DNA of 64,000 bases from NCBI RefSeq assembly GCF_049065735.1, contig NZ_JBAKHD010000005.1, positions 62,001 through 126,000 of the forward strand, written 5' to 3'. Every line of letters starts with the position of its first letter. The first letter of the stretch is position 1. The position numbers and the translations under genes are program-made. The notes under the pieces were generated by a model. That model was not told where the DNA came from. It saw only the letters and a list, made by a program, of their open reading frames with translations, and searched no databases. Shown in pieces: positions 7,005 to 15,134 of the stretch. The DNA comes from Paramesorhizobium sp049065735 (GTDB lineage: Bacteria > Pseudomonadota > Alphaproteobacteria > Rhizobiales > Rhizobiaceae).

Positions 7005-7718
7005 ATGATGAAGTCCTTCAAGAATCTCTTTGCTGTTGCCGCTCTGGCAAGTGCTTCGATGGTAGCCATCACGGTTGCCGCGGAAGCGCAGGAAGCAAGG
7101 AGAAATATCCCCACGACCAAGGTCGAGACGACCTATCGTGAGGGGAATGTCAAGCGCCAGGTGCGCAATGTCACACGCTATCGTGATGTTGAGCGTCCTC
7201 GCGTCGTGACGCATACCAAGCGCATTGTGAACGTGACGCGCGTGCAGCCCGTCACGCGGGTCAATACGGTGACGCGCGTTCATAACAAGACCGCGGTCAT
7301 CCGTGAGAACCGTTATGGCAGCCGGACAGAGGTTCTGCCGACCCGCCATATCCGCACCTCGAAGACGATCGTGAACCGCGCCCATGTGGCTCCGACGTCC
7401 GAGACGGTCTATCGTTACAAGACCGTCCGCAACGTCAAGAACATGACCCGCTATCGCGACGTCAACAACACGCGCTATGTGCGTCACGTCAACCGGATCG
7501 TCCGGGTTGACCGCGTGCAGCCGGTTGTTCGCGAGAACGTCGTGACGCGCATTCATGAGCGTCCGCGGGTCGTGACCCGCAACCAGTACGTCCATCGCAC
7601 AGAGGTACTGCCGGAGCGCCGCATCCACACTTCCAAGACGGTCCGTCTCAATGGCGGCACCGAATATCGCGGTGCCAAGCGCCTCTACAACGACACGGAC
7701 TACGAGACCGACTACTAA
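7005..7718 (+). CDS. Secreted, strongly basic protein made of two homologous halves
   Basis: The protein has 237 residues and a signal peptide ending near AEA-QEA (about residue 28). The mature part is extremely rich in Arg, Val and Thr. It consists of two related modules of roughly 75-90 residues. Each has TRYRDV, then a V-R-H/T-x-x-RIV stretch, RVQPV, VTR(V/I)H, a TEVLP segment, and an H-I/R-T-SKT end. The second module starts near residue 142. The tail is acidic and tyrosine-rich (YNDTDYETDY). I know of no function; the alternating basic and hydrophobic pattern suggests a beta structure binding a polyanion such as LPS or nucleic acid, which is speculation. An AGGAGA ribosome site precedes the tandem ATGATG start. 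Confidence 0.72.
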   Translation: MMKSFKNLFAVAALASASMVAITVAAEAQEARRNIPTTKVETTYREGNVKRQVRNVTRYRDVERPRVVTHTKRIVNVTRVQPVTRVNTVTRVHNKTAVIRENRYGSRTEVLPTRHIRTSKTIVNRAHVAPTSETVYRYKTVRNVKNMTRYRDVNNTRYVRHVNRIVRVDRVQPVVRENVVTRIHERPRVVTRNQYVHRTEVLPERRIHTSKTVRLNGGTEYRGAKRLYNDTDYETDY

Positions 7719-7746
7719 GAGCCGCGCTTACCGGCGCTCTTACAAG

Positions 7747-7777
7747 ACGGCGGGCTGCCATCGGGGCCCGCCGTTTT
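7747..7777 (+). terminator. Rho-independent terminator after the basic repeat protein
   Basis: ACGGCGGGC (7747-7755) pairs with GCCCGCCGT (7766-7774), followed by a T run to 7777. It lies 29 bp past the stop. Confidence 0.85.
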
Positions 7778-8588
7778 GTATGCGCATATCGGCCGCCGGA
7801 TCGGATCGATATCCTGCGGTTCGCGCCCTGAAAGTTTTTCTGTCTGTCGAAGGGAAGGGAAGGGAAGAGGCCCGACCTGGATGATGGTTGCGGGTGGGGG
7901 TCGGGCCTCAGCGCCGATGGAACATCCGGCGTGCAATTTGTGCGATAAAAACAGGGTAAGTCGCAACCCTAATAAATGGGGAGGAATTTATGCTAATTAA
8001 GCTAAAATTGATGATATCGGTTAAGTCTTTCATTTTTAACGGAAAATCGAAGAATTTCTTCGCAAGAAGTTGTGGCGGACGAGAGCCTATTGGGAGAAAT
8101 TTGGTGTTCGGATATTGGTGGGTATCGGTGGTCCCAGAGAATCTCGGCGAATCTCGGATTGATTCGGCGTCGGAACTGGAACTTTCGTGCTGCTCAGGAA
8201 GGGCAGCTCGTGGTTTGATGGAGCTGCGGGCCACCATTCGGCACCGTTGTTATAGCGGAAATGTCGAGGCATGGATTCCTGTGACAAGCACAGGAATGAC
8301 GGGTGGAGATTTACTCGATTGATTAATACCGTTTGAGCCAAACGGAGCGATTGGGAGATTAGCGGCCAACTGCAAAGCAATCGTCATTCCTGTGCTTGTC
8401 ACAGGAATCCATGCCTCTCCGGTGACGTTGCCGCAACGATGCAGATCACGGACCGGGCTGCACATATGAAATGCCAATTGATATCCCCCGCCTTGCTGGT
8501 GGGGAATTGCGCTCGCCTCGCCTCGCCTCAACTTCTTACGAGATATCGAGGCGGCCATGGAAGGCTGTCCTATGCAGGCAGCCATCCA
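7778..8588. other. Gene-poor intergenic region with inverted repeats
   Basis: This 810-bp stretch has no gene I can support. It holds a 10-bp inverted repeat (GAGGCCCGAC at 7867-7876, complement at 7910-7919), an AT-rich segment (7965-8060), and the perfect 35-bp inverted repeat at 8267-8416. A frame from 7990 has a good ribosome site (GGGGAGGAATTT), but its last third is a translation of the repeat, and I see no family resemblance in the rest. Confidence 0.5.
8267..8416. repeat. Palindromic intergenic element with perfect 35-bp inverted arms
   Basis: The arm at 8267-8301 and the arm at 8382-8416 are exact reverse complements over 35 bases, separated by 80 bp. Each arm itself holds a small hairpin, ATTCCTGTG-ACAAG-CACAGGAAT. 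The unit looks like a small non-autonomous mobile palindrome (MITE or RIME class). I recall similar ATTCCTGTGACAAGCACAGG units dispersed in alphaproteobacterial genomes. No target-site duplication was confirmed. Confidence 0.85.
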
Positions 8589-8849
8589 TTATATAGCGAC
8601 AGGAAACCTTCTTTCCTGCTCCACCCGATTGCTCTCGCTATCGGCTGCGGCGAAAGCGAGGGCTTCTACGTCCCGATAGCCGAGATTGAACAGCCGCATG
8701 ACCTCGCGGGCCAACCGGTCGGCCTTCCAGCTGTCGTCGGGGCCGTGATCCAGGATTGCGGCGGCCCTATGGTAGGCTGTCTGCATGATGCGCCAGTCTT
8801 CGCCGCTATATGCGGACCCAGGACCTGGATATTCACCCCTAATAGGCAT
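8589..8849 (-). CDS. Small conserved protein of unknown function
   Basis: This 86-residue soluble protein has a central helical stretch (WRIMQTAYHRAAAIL, then LAREVMRLFNLGYRDVEALAFAA). It resembles a class of short Rhizobiales proteins in which an 'MxxAYxxA' helix is followed by 'LA..VMRLF..G.RDVE.LA'. No function is known to me. A CGGAGA ribosome site lies 6 bases before the ATG. It is preceded and followed by noncoding DNA, so it is probably monocistronic. Confidence 0.65.
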   Translation of the reverse strand: MPIRGEYPGPGSAYSGEDWRIMQTAYHRAAAILDHGPDDSWKADRLAREVMRLFNLGYRDVEALAFAAADSESNRVEQERRFPVAI

Positions 8850-9091
8850 GTGATTCTCCGTTTAGCTTTACCAGGCTACGAAATAAGCCCAAATGACGGG
8901 AGTGCCTAGGGCGGGAAGTGTGGGCTGGTCGGGTAACGGAGTCAAACCCTTTAAAATATCGTAAATAATTCAGTGTGTTAGAATTGTCATATGATTTCAA
9001 TCGCTTGCGTCAGCGCTAATGTGCGAAGCGCTGGGCAGGCGGCGCCGGGTGATCTGTCACCCGGCTGCGCAAGCGAATTTTGTGCGACAAA

Positions 9092-9601
9092 TCAGCGCTT
9101 GGCCGTTTCGAGCTCAGCTGAATCGCGCCGCAGATATTCCTGCGTGATGCCATCGGTATGATCGGCGAGCCATTCGGCCATGGCCTCTTCCTCACGGCAG
9201 ATTTCTTCGCAGACCCGTGCGGTGGTCATGTCGCCCGCAGCTTTGGCCGCAGCAACCAGAATGCGATAGGAGGCGATTTCCATGTGCTCGAACGTATAGC
9301 TCGCCAGCGTGCCCTTTACGACTTCATCGCCGGCCACGACGCCACCCAGGCCCTGCATCATTGCCGTCAGCTTGCCGGCGGCGTCCTTGATGGTGGAGGT
9401 GGAGGAGCCGCGCTGCTCGATGCAGCGGGCGATCCGGTCGCGCTGGGATTTCGTCTCGGCCAGATGCTGCTCGATGCGAGCGCGCAACTGCGGGTAATTC
9501 TCCAAGCGGCTCGCCTGTGCGCTCAGCATCTGCTCCGCCTGTTCTTCCATGGCGTGCGCGTCACGCAGCCATTGGTTTACCCATTCGTCCATGTTCGACA
9601 T
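9092..9601 (-). CDS. YciE/YciF-like ferritin-fold protein (DUF892)
   Basis: The 169-residue, all-helical protein matches the DUF892 ferritin-like family. It opens DEWVNQWLRDAHAMEEQAEQML, followed by ENYPQLRARIEQHLAETKSQRDRI, where glutamates and histidines occupy the usual di-iron helix positions. A second pair lies in YTFEHMEIASYRILV and CEEICREEEAMAEWL. Members are linked to stress responses in enteric bacteria; the exact reaction is unknown. AAGGAG lies 10 bases before the ATG at 9601. A GCCGGGTGA/TCACCCGGC hairpin (9044-9065) past the stop may help end transcription, though it lacks a clear T run. Confidence 0.85.
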   Translation of the reverse strand: MSNMDEWVNQWLRDAHAMEEQAEQMLSAQASRLENYPQLRARIEQHLAETKSQRDRIARCIEQRGSSTSTIKDAAGKLTAMMQGLGGVVAGDEVVKGTLASYTFEHMEIASYRILVAAAKAAGDMTTARVCEEICREEEAMAEWLADHTDGITQEYLRRDSAELETAKR

Positions 9602-9841
9602 GTCTCAAATCTCCTTTCCAATACACCCACCCGGTTAACCGCCGAGGGCGCGTATTGTTCCGGAGGATTATTGAGGGAAAGCGAGGCTGCGAAATGGCGG
9701 ATTCTCCGCCTGAGATATAGACCAAAGTATAATTGGGTTTTAGGTTCGGCGGGCTGTGATTTTCCCCAGCGTGTCTGCTATCAAGAAAGCTTCTCTATTT
9801 ATGCTTCGCTTCGCTTTGAGCGTTTCTCTATTGCAGAAAAT

Positions 9842-9955
9842 TTAAACGAGCACGCCACGCAGTTCGTTCACAACGAGACAGATCACGACGAACAGGAAGG
9901 CGTAGCTCAGCCAGAGCAAAACATCCTTCAAGCCGCGATCGTTTGCGTTGTTCAT
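9842..9955 (-). CDS. 37-residue single-pass membrane microprotein
   Basis: A short frame begins at an ATG at 9955 behind AGGGGGA and ends at TAA at 9842. It encodes 37 residues: a polar start (MNNANDRGLKDVL), one hydrophobic helix (LWLSYAFLFVVICLVV) and a short charged end (NELRGVLV). The composition, ribosome site and isolated position suggest a real small membrane protein rather than chance. I do not recognise the family; function is unknown. Confidence 0.5.
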   Translation of the reverse strand: MNNANDRGLKDVLLWLSYAFLFVVICLVVNELRGVLV

Positions 9956-10317
9956 GGGGTCCCCCTAAAAGTTGCGAGAGATAAATAGTACTATAGTTAA
10001 GGAGTCAATAGGTTTTCCGCTATCCAGCGTTGAGCGGCGATATTTGCAGTGGATACAGTGTCCAAATCTCATCGCCAAGCTTATTCCAGTTCTTTTGCAT
10101 ATCAGTGTAGGGCGCGATTGAGTCAAGGCAAGATATTTCGTCTTAAGTCTCTGTTTTATCCGCATGATCTTGTGTCAAAGCTTTTGCAACTTGCGGCATG
10201 GTGAGCCCGGTGCCGCGGCATTTTAGCGCTTGACGTTTGTAACGTTATTACATTACGAAAAGCCCGTTCGGCTTCGCTCGTCTTGACGAGGGCCTCACGG
10301 CCCCTTTAAGAATCGCG
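9956..10317. other. Intergenic region before the cobalamin riboswitch
   Basis: About 360 bp without a supported gene. It must carry the promoter for the riboswitch-controlled transport operon. An inverted pair (AACGTTATTACATTACG region near 10238-10258) and AT-rich segments are visible, but I cannot place a promoter with confidence. Confidence 0.4.
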
Positions 10318-10540
10318 GGTGACGGTTCCCCGAAGGATGACTCTCAGGGGATTAATAGGGAACACGGTGCGGACGACCCAATCGGGACCAAGACCGTGGC
10401 TGCCCCCGCAACTGTAGGCGGATTGCCGAACGTCCTTGTGGCGTCTCCTCTAGGAGGCGCCATGCCACTGCCGGTCCGGTGACGGATGGCGGGAAGGCAG
10501 ATGTGAGGCAGATATCCGCGAGCCAGGAGACCTGCCGTCA
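10318..10540 (+). promoter_or_regulatory. Cobalamin riboswitch
   Basis: The leader shows the conserved cobalamin-element blocks in order: TTAATAGGGAACACGGTG near 10352, GACCGTGGCTGCCCCCGCAA near 10400, AACTGTAGGCGG, the B12-box region GCCACTG...CCGGTGACGG with GGGAAGGC near 10463-10497, and the closing GAGCCAGGAGACCTGCC ending at 10536. It lies 50 bp upstream of the first binding-protein ATG. Binding of adenosylcobalamin would be expected to reduce expression of the downstream ABC importer. Confidence 0.95.
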
Positions 10541-10590
10541 AATCAAATGTCCATTTTCGCGGGCGGGGTTGCCCGGAGAGGAAAACAATC

Positions 10591-11640
10591 ATGCCAGACA
10601 TCACTCACCGGTGCGTCCGGGGAGGGGCCTTCGTCATAACAGCCGCCCTTTGGCTGATGGCCGACGCCTCATCCGGCCTTGCCGCCGGGCGGACGAAATA
10701 CCCGCTGACCCTGCAGAATTGCGGCGTCAGCATCACCTTCGGCAAGGCGCCGCAGCGGGCGGTCACCATCGGCCAGAACTCGACGGAGATCCTGCTTTCG
10801 CTCGGGCTTGCCGACAGAATCGCGGGCACATCCTGGTGGTTCGGTCCGGTTCTCAAGCAGTTCGAAAGCGAGAATGCGAAGATCAAGCGGCTTGCCGATG
10901 GCAGCCCCAGCTTCGAGACGGTCGTGGCCCAGGAGCCGGATCTCGTCGCGGTCCAGTTCGAATCCGATATCGCGCCGCAATCCGATGCCGGAGCGCGCGG
11001 GCAATACGCAGACCTTGGCATCCCCACCTACATCTCGCCCGCCGATTGCGTGAAGGACTATTCAGTCAGCAATAGCGGCGATGGGGTCCGCAAGGCGCCG
11101 TTCACGATGGAACTGGTCTATCAGGAGATTCAGGAACTTGCCGAGATATTCGACGTGCAGGAGCGCGGCGAGAGGCTCGTCGGCGAATTGAAAAAGCGCG
11201 AGGCGGGTGCGCTGGCTTCGGTTGCGGCGAGCAAAGTCGAGGGACTGCCGGTCGTATTCTGGTATTCCAGCAAGCAATTGAAGGACGATGCTTTCGTGGC
11301 GGGCAGAATGGGCGCGCCCGCCTATATATTGCGAGCATTTGGTGCGCGGAATGTAATCGACAGCGACGAAGACTGGCCGCTCGTCGGTTGGGAGACGATC
11401 GCCGGCAAGAACCCCGCCGTGATTGTGGTCGCAGAAATGGGGCGCCGCCGCCGCGCCGCCGATGATCCGGCGGAGAAGATCAAATTTCTGAAAACCGATC
11501 CCGTCACCAGCCAGCTGGAAGCGGTCAAGGCCCGGCGCTTCGTCGTGATGAACGCACAGTCGATGGACACCACGATCCGCACGATTGACGGAATTGAGGC
11601 GCTGGCGGACGGGCTCCGGCAATTCGGGCTGACAAACTGA
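10591..11640 (+). CDS. ABC importer periplasmic binding protein, Fe-siderophore/cobalamin class, copy 1
   Basis: This 349-residue protein is a cluster A-II (BtuF/FhuD-type) binding protein. A signal peptide covers about 31 residues (ending GLAA). The first lobe carries RAVTIGQNSTEILLSLGLADRI, the family's conserved start, and a VVAQEPDLVAVQ strand; the long linker helix falls near 165-200. Two mature cysteines (in LQNCG and SPADC) recur in the next gene and may pair. It sits directly behind a cobalamin riboswitch, so vitamin B12 or a corrinoid precursor is the likely ligand, though iron chelates cannot be excluded. GGAGAGG precedes the ATG. The adjacent gene is a close paralogue. Confidence 0.88.
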   Translation: MPDITHRCVRGGAFVITAALWLMADASSGLAAGRTKYPLTLQNCGVSITFGKAPQRAVTIGQNSTEILLSLGLADRIAGTSWWFGPVLKQFESENAKIKRLADGSPSFETVVAQEPDLVAVQFESDIAPQSDAGARGQYADLGIPTYISPADCVKDYSVSNSGDGVRKAPFTMELVYQEIQELAEIFDVQERGERLVGELKKREAGALASVAASKVEGLPVVFWYSSKQLKDDAFVAGRMGAPAYILRAFGARNVIDSDEDWPLVGWETIAGKNPAVIVVAEMGRRRRAADDPAEKIKFLKTDPVTSQLEAVKARRFVVMNAQSMDTTIRTIDGIEALADGLRQFGLTN

Positions 11641-11676
11641 GCGTCTGCTTCATCAAGATTTCATTTCAGGAAAACC

Positions 11677-12714
11677 ATGCGAAACCTTATTTCCAATCAA
11701 GCCGCTTTTGCCGTTACGGCTATATTCGGCATCGTTGCGGGCCTTTGCACAGCGGAAGCCGCCGGGCAGACGCAATACCCGCTGACGCTGCAGAATTGCG
11801 GTACTTCGGTCACTTTCGACAAGCCGCCGCAGCGGGCGGTGGCCATCGGGCAGAACTCGACGGAAATCCTGCTTTCGCTCGGGCTGGCCGACAAGATCGT
11901 CGGCACAGCGGTCTGGGTCGGGCCGGTGCTGAAGCCTTTTGAAGCCGAGAACGCCAAGATCAAGCGGCTGGCCGACAACAGCCCGAGCTTCGAATCCGTC
12001 GTGGCGCAGGAGCCGGACCTTGTCGCCGCGCAGTTCGAGTGGGATGTCGGCCCGCAGGGAGCGGTCGGCACGCGCCGGCAATTCGCGGACCTCGGCATTC
12101 CCACCTATATCTCGCCCGCCGATTGCGTGGCCAAGGACAATTCCGGCGGCGGGGACGGGGTGCGCAAGCAGCCGTTCACGATGGACCTCGTCTATCAGGA
12201 GATCAGGGAATTAGCGGAAATCTTCGATGTGCAGGAGCGTGGCGAGACCTTGGTGGCGGAACTGAAGAAGCGCGAGGCGGATGCCATTGCCTCGGTCGCG
12301 GGCGAGAAGGCAGTGGGCGTGCCCGTCGTCTTCTGGTTCTCCAGCAAGGATGTGAAGGGCGATGCTTTTGTGGCGGGCAAGAACGGTGCGCCCGCCTATA
12401 TGCTGCGGGCGCTTGGCGCGACAAACATCATCGACACCGATGAGGAATGGCCGCTGGTGAGCTGGGAGACCATCGCCGCGAAGAACCCGGCGGTGATCGT
12501 TATCGGCGAAATGACCCGCCGCCGCTATGCGGCTGATGACCCCAAGGTGAAGGTCGATTTCCTTGAAACCGATCCGGTCGTGAGCCAGCTCGAGGCGGTT
12601 AAAAGCAAGCATTTCGTGATGATGGATGCGCAGGCGATGAACCCGACCATCCGCACCATAGATGGCATCGAGGCGCTGGCAGCGGGGATCAAGACGTTCG
12701 GGTTGGTGAAGTGA
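11677..12714 (+). CDS. ABC importer periplasmic binding protein, copy 2 (tandem paralogue)
   Basis: The 345-residue product is plainly a tandem duplicate of the preceding binding protein: long blocks such as PLTLQNCG, AIGQNSTEILLSLGLADKI and LGIPTYISPADCV are nearly unchanged. It has its own signal peptide (ending AEAAG near residue 27). Differences cluster around positions lining the predicted cleft (for example GTAVWVGPVLKPFEAEN against GTSWWFGPVLKQFESEN), so the two may bind related but distinct ligands. Its 3' end overlaps the longest reading of the permease gene by four bases. It belongs to the same riboswitch-controlled operon. Confidence 0.88.
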   Translation: MRNLISNQAAFAVTAIFGIVAGLCTAEAAGQTQYPLTLQNCGTSVTFDKPPQRAVAIGQNSTEILLSLGLADKIVGTAVWVGPVLKPFEAENAKIKRLADNSPSFESVVAQEPDLVAAQFEWDVGPQGAVGTRRQFADLGIPTYISPADCVAKDNSGGGDGVRKQPFTMDLVYQEIRELAEIFDVQERGETLVAELKKREADAIASVAGEKAVGVPVVFWFSSKDVKGDAFVAGKNGAPAYMLRALGATNIIDTDEEWPLVSWETIAAKNPAVIVIGEMTRRRYAADDPKVKVDFLETDPVVSQLEAVKSKHFVMMDAQAMNPTIRTIDGIEALAAGIKTFGLVK

Positions 12715-12746
12715 TACATTTTAAATGGAAACGGCAGCGGGACAGT

Positions 12747-12905
12747 ACCCCCCTCTGTCCTGCCGGACATCTCCCCCTCATGGGGGGAGATTGGCTGACA
12801 CGACGCTCCGCCCCCATTTTGCAGCGGCTGCGATTGGCACCGCGTATCCATGAAGGCGTAATCTCCCCCCTTGAGGGGGAGATGCCCGTCAGGGTAGAGG
12901 GGGGT
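12747..12905. repeat. GC-rich palindromic element inserted between binding-protein and permease genes
   Basis: Left arm 12747-12792 and right arm 12860-12905 are inverted copies matching at 41 of 46 positions. Each arm contains a nested hairpin of the form ATCTCCCCC-TCAT/TTGA-GGGGGAGAT. The element lies inside the 5' part of the longest permease reading frame and ends exactly where an in-frame GTG begins. A single-arm relative occurs at 20381-20411, and a related CCCCCCTCTGTCC motif at 49661-49673. It is probably a dispersed palindromic repeat of the MITE/REP kind. Confidence 0.8.
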
Positions 12906-13940
12906 GTGCCTCGCGCTTCTCTTAAAACCGAAACCACCCTCATTCTCTTCGCCCTCGTCTCCATTCTGGCACTGCTCCTCTCCATCGCCATGGCTGTCTC
13001 CGTCGGCGAAATGGCGATCCCGCTCACGACCACCTTCAAGGCCGTCGCCAACCGGCTCATCGGGGCGGATTTCGCGGTGAGCGGTATTCAGGCGGGTATC
13101 ATCTGGGATTATCGGATGAGCCGGGCGCTGGTGGCGGCTTCGTGCGGGGCGGCGCTGGCGCTTTCGGGCGTCATCCTGCAGGCGCTGCTGCGCAATCCGC
13201 TGGCGGAGCCTTATGTGCTCGGCATTTCGGCGGGCGCATCGACAGGAGCGGTGGCGGTGATGATCCTGGGGCTCGGTTACGGGGTGCTGACGCTTTCGAG
13301 CGGGGCGTTCATCGGGGCGATCATTGCCTTTCTGCTGGTTTCGGTTCTGGCGGCAGGCTCCGGCGGGAGCCGTGAGCGGATCATCCTCGCCGGGGTGGCG
13401 GGGTCGCAGCTCTTCAATGCGCTGACCTCCTATATCGTCACCACGTCAGCCAATGCGGAGCAGGCGCGGGGCGTGATGTTCTGGCTGCTCGGCAGCCTTG
13501 GCGGCGTCCGCTGGCCGGATGTGTATCTCGCTGCGCCGGTGGCGCTTGGCGGCTTTGCCGTCTGCCTCTTTTATGCCCGCGCGCTCGACGCCTTCACGTT
13601 CGGCACCGATGCGGCGTCGACGCTGGGCGTGCCGGTTGCGCGGGTGCGGGTCGTGCTCATCGGTCTCACTTCGCTGATGACGGCGGCGATGGTCAGCATT
13701 GTCGGCTCCATCGGCTTTGTCGGGCTGGTCATTCCCCATGCCGCGCGGTTCATCGTCGGACCGGGGCATTTGCGGCTCATTCCGGCCTCGGCCATGGCGG
13801 GGGCGATCTTCATGGTGCTGGCGGATATCGTTTCGCGGATCATCATTCCGCAGCAGGTCCTGCCCATCGGCGTGGTGACAGCGCTGTTCGGCGCGCCGGC
13901 ATTTGCATTCATTCTTTATCGGGCGAGGAGGGCGGTATGA
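12906..13940 (+). CDS. FecCD/BtuC-type ABC transporter permease
   Basis: The protein (344 residues from the GTG at 12906) is a FecCD-family permease with about ten membrane helices. Typical stretches are RMSRALVAASCGAALALSGVILQALLRNPLAEPYVLGIS, RIILAGVA, MFWLLGSL and GFVGLVIPHAARFIVG. It forms the membrane channel of the riboswitch-controlled importer. The frame stays open back to a GTG at 12711, overlapping the previous gene, but those 65 codons translate a palindromic repeat and look unlike any permease. I therefore prefer the GTG at 12906, behind AGAGGGG; an ATG at 12882 inside the repeat is the alternative. The ATPase gene overlaps its stop by four bases. Confidence 0.88.
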   Translation: MPRASLKTETTLILFALVSILALLLSIAMAVSVGEMAIPLTTTFKAVANRLIGADFAVSGIQAGIIWDYRMSRALVAASCGAALALSGVILQALLRNPLAEPYVLGISAGASTGAVAVMILGLGYGVLTLSSGAFIGAIIAFLLVSVLAAGSGGSRERIILAGVAGSQLFNALTSYIVTTSANAEQARGVMFWLLGSLGGVRWPDVYLAAPVALGGFAVCLFYARALDAFTFGTDAASTLGVPVARVRVVLIGLTSLMTAAMVSIVGSIGFVGLVIPHAARFIVGPGHLRLIPASAMAGAIFMVLADIVSRIIIPQQVLPIGVVTALFGAPAFAFILYRARRAV

Positions 13941-14710
13941 GCATATCCGTCAAGGCCGCATGCTGGGCGGCGTCGGGCAAGACCATCGTTGACGATGTCA
14001 CGCTTCATATCGAGCCGGGACAGATGCTGGGCCTGCTCGGGCCGAACGGCTCGGGCAAATCGAGCCTGTTGCGGCTGATCTGCGGCCTCAGGCGCGTGGA
14101 CAGCGGCGTGATCACGCTGGGCGGGGACGGGGTGGGCGACCTGTCCCGCGCGGCGCTTTCGCGCCGGATCGCGCTGGTGGAGCAGCAGGCGGCGACGGAT
14201 GCGCCTGTCAGTGTCGAGGATGTGGTGCGGCTTGGGCGCACGCCGCATCGCGGGCCGCTCACGCCATGGACGGCCCGGGATGAGGAAGCGGTCACGCATG
14301 CGCTCGCCAGCGTCGGCATGGCACACAAGCGCGCGCAATCCTGGCACACGCTCTCGGGCGGCGAGCGCCAGCGCGTCCATATTGCGAGGGCGCTGGCGCA
14401 GACGCCGACGGAACTCATTCTCGACGAGCCGACGAATCATCTGGACATCCAGCACCAATTGGAGATCCTGTCGCTGGTCTCAAAACTGCCGGTGACGAGC
14501 GTGGTGGCGCTGCACGATTTGAACCTCGCCGCCATGTTCTGCGACCGGATCGCCGTTCTCCAGCATGGCCGGGTCGTGGCGGCTGGCGCGCCGGAGGCGG
14601 TGCTGACGCAGGACCTTGTCGCGGAGGTTTTCGGCGTGAAAGCCTTCATCGATCGCTCGCCGCATCATGGACGGCTGCATATTCATTATCTCGGGGCGCA
14701 TGGAGCGTAA
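13937..14710 (+). CDS. FecE/BtuD-type ABC transporter ATPase
   Basis: A 257-residue ATP-binding subunit completing the importer. Walker A GPNGSGKSS lies near residues 35-43, a Q-loop in LVEQQAATDAPV, the signature LSGGERQRV near 139-147, Walker B LILDEPTNHLD near 159-169 and the switch histidine in VVALHDLNLA. These place it with the Fe3+-siderophore/B12 ATPases. Start ATG overlaps the permease stop (ATGA), showing translational coupling. A short gene for an ArsC-like protein follows one base after the stop. Confidence 0.92.
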   Translation: MSISVKAACWAASGKTIVDDVTLHIEPGQMLGLLGPNGSGKSSLLRLICGLRRVDSGVITLGGDGVGDLSRAALSRRIALVEQQAATDAPVSVEDVVRLGRTPHRGPLTPWTARDEEAVTHALASVGMAHKRAQSWHTLSGGERQRVHIARALAQTPTELILDEPTNHLDIQHQLEILSLVSKLPVTSVVALHDLNLAAMFCDRIAVLQHGRVVAAGAPEAVLTQDLVAEVFGVKAFIDRSPHHGRLHIHYLGAHGA

Positions 14711-14711
14711 T

Positions 14712-15134
14712 ATGGACGTGATAATCTACCACAATCCCGCCTGCGGCACGTCGCGCAACGTGCTTGCCATGATCCGCAATGCCGGGATCGAGCCTGATGT
14801 GATCGAATATCTGAAGACGCCGCCCAGCCGGGAGGAACTCAAGGCTATGATCGCCAGGGCCGGCCTGAGCGTGCACGAGGCGATCCGGCAGAAGGGCACG
14901 CCCTATGCCGAGCTCGGGCTGGACGATCCCGCCCTTGATGATGAGCAATTGCTCGACGCGATGCTGGAGCATCCGATCCTGATCAACCGCCCGTTTGTGG
15001 TTACCCCGCTTGGTGTCCAGCTGTGCAGGCCGTCGGAGTTGGTGCTCGACATTCTGCCGCTTCCGCAGCAGGGGGCGTTTACGAAGGAGGATGGGGAGAG
15101 GGTGGTGGATGAGAAGGGGAAGAGAGTCGGTTAA
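14712..15134 (+). CDS. arsC: ArsC family arsenate reductase (glutaredoxin-dependent type)
   Basis: This 140-residue thioredoxin-fold protein starts MDVIIYHNPACGTSRNVLAM, with the catalytic cysteine in HNPACGTSR. LINRPFVVTPLGVQLCRPSE carries the arginine-containing motif that binds arsenate in ArsC. The family reduces arsenate to arsenite with glutathione and glutaredoxin. I chose the ATG at 14712 because GGAG lies 7 bases before it. No arsenite pump or ArsR gene is adjacent, so this copy may be expressed with the importer operon. Its last four bases overlap the convergent acetyltransferase gene. Confidence 0.88.
   Translation: MDVIIYHNPACGTSRNVLAMIRNAGIEPDVIEYLKTPPSREELKAMIARAGLSVHEAIRQKGTPYAELGLDDPALDDEQLLDAMLEHPILINRPFVVTPLGVQLCRPSELVLDILPLPQQGAFTKEDGERVVDEKGKRVG

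Noticed and set aside
7990..8322. 110-codon frame with a good ribosome site in the gene-poor region
   Set aside because: Its last third is a translation of the dispersed repeat, and the rest has no recognisable pattern; I cannot support a gene.
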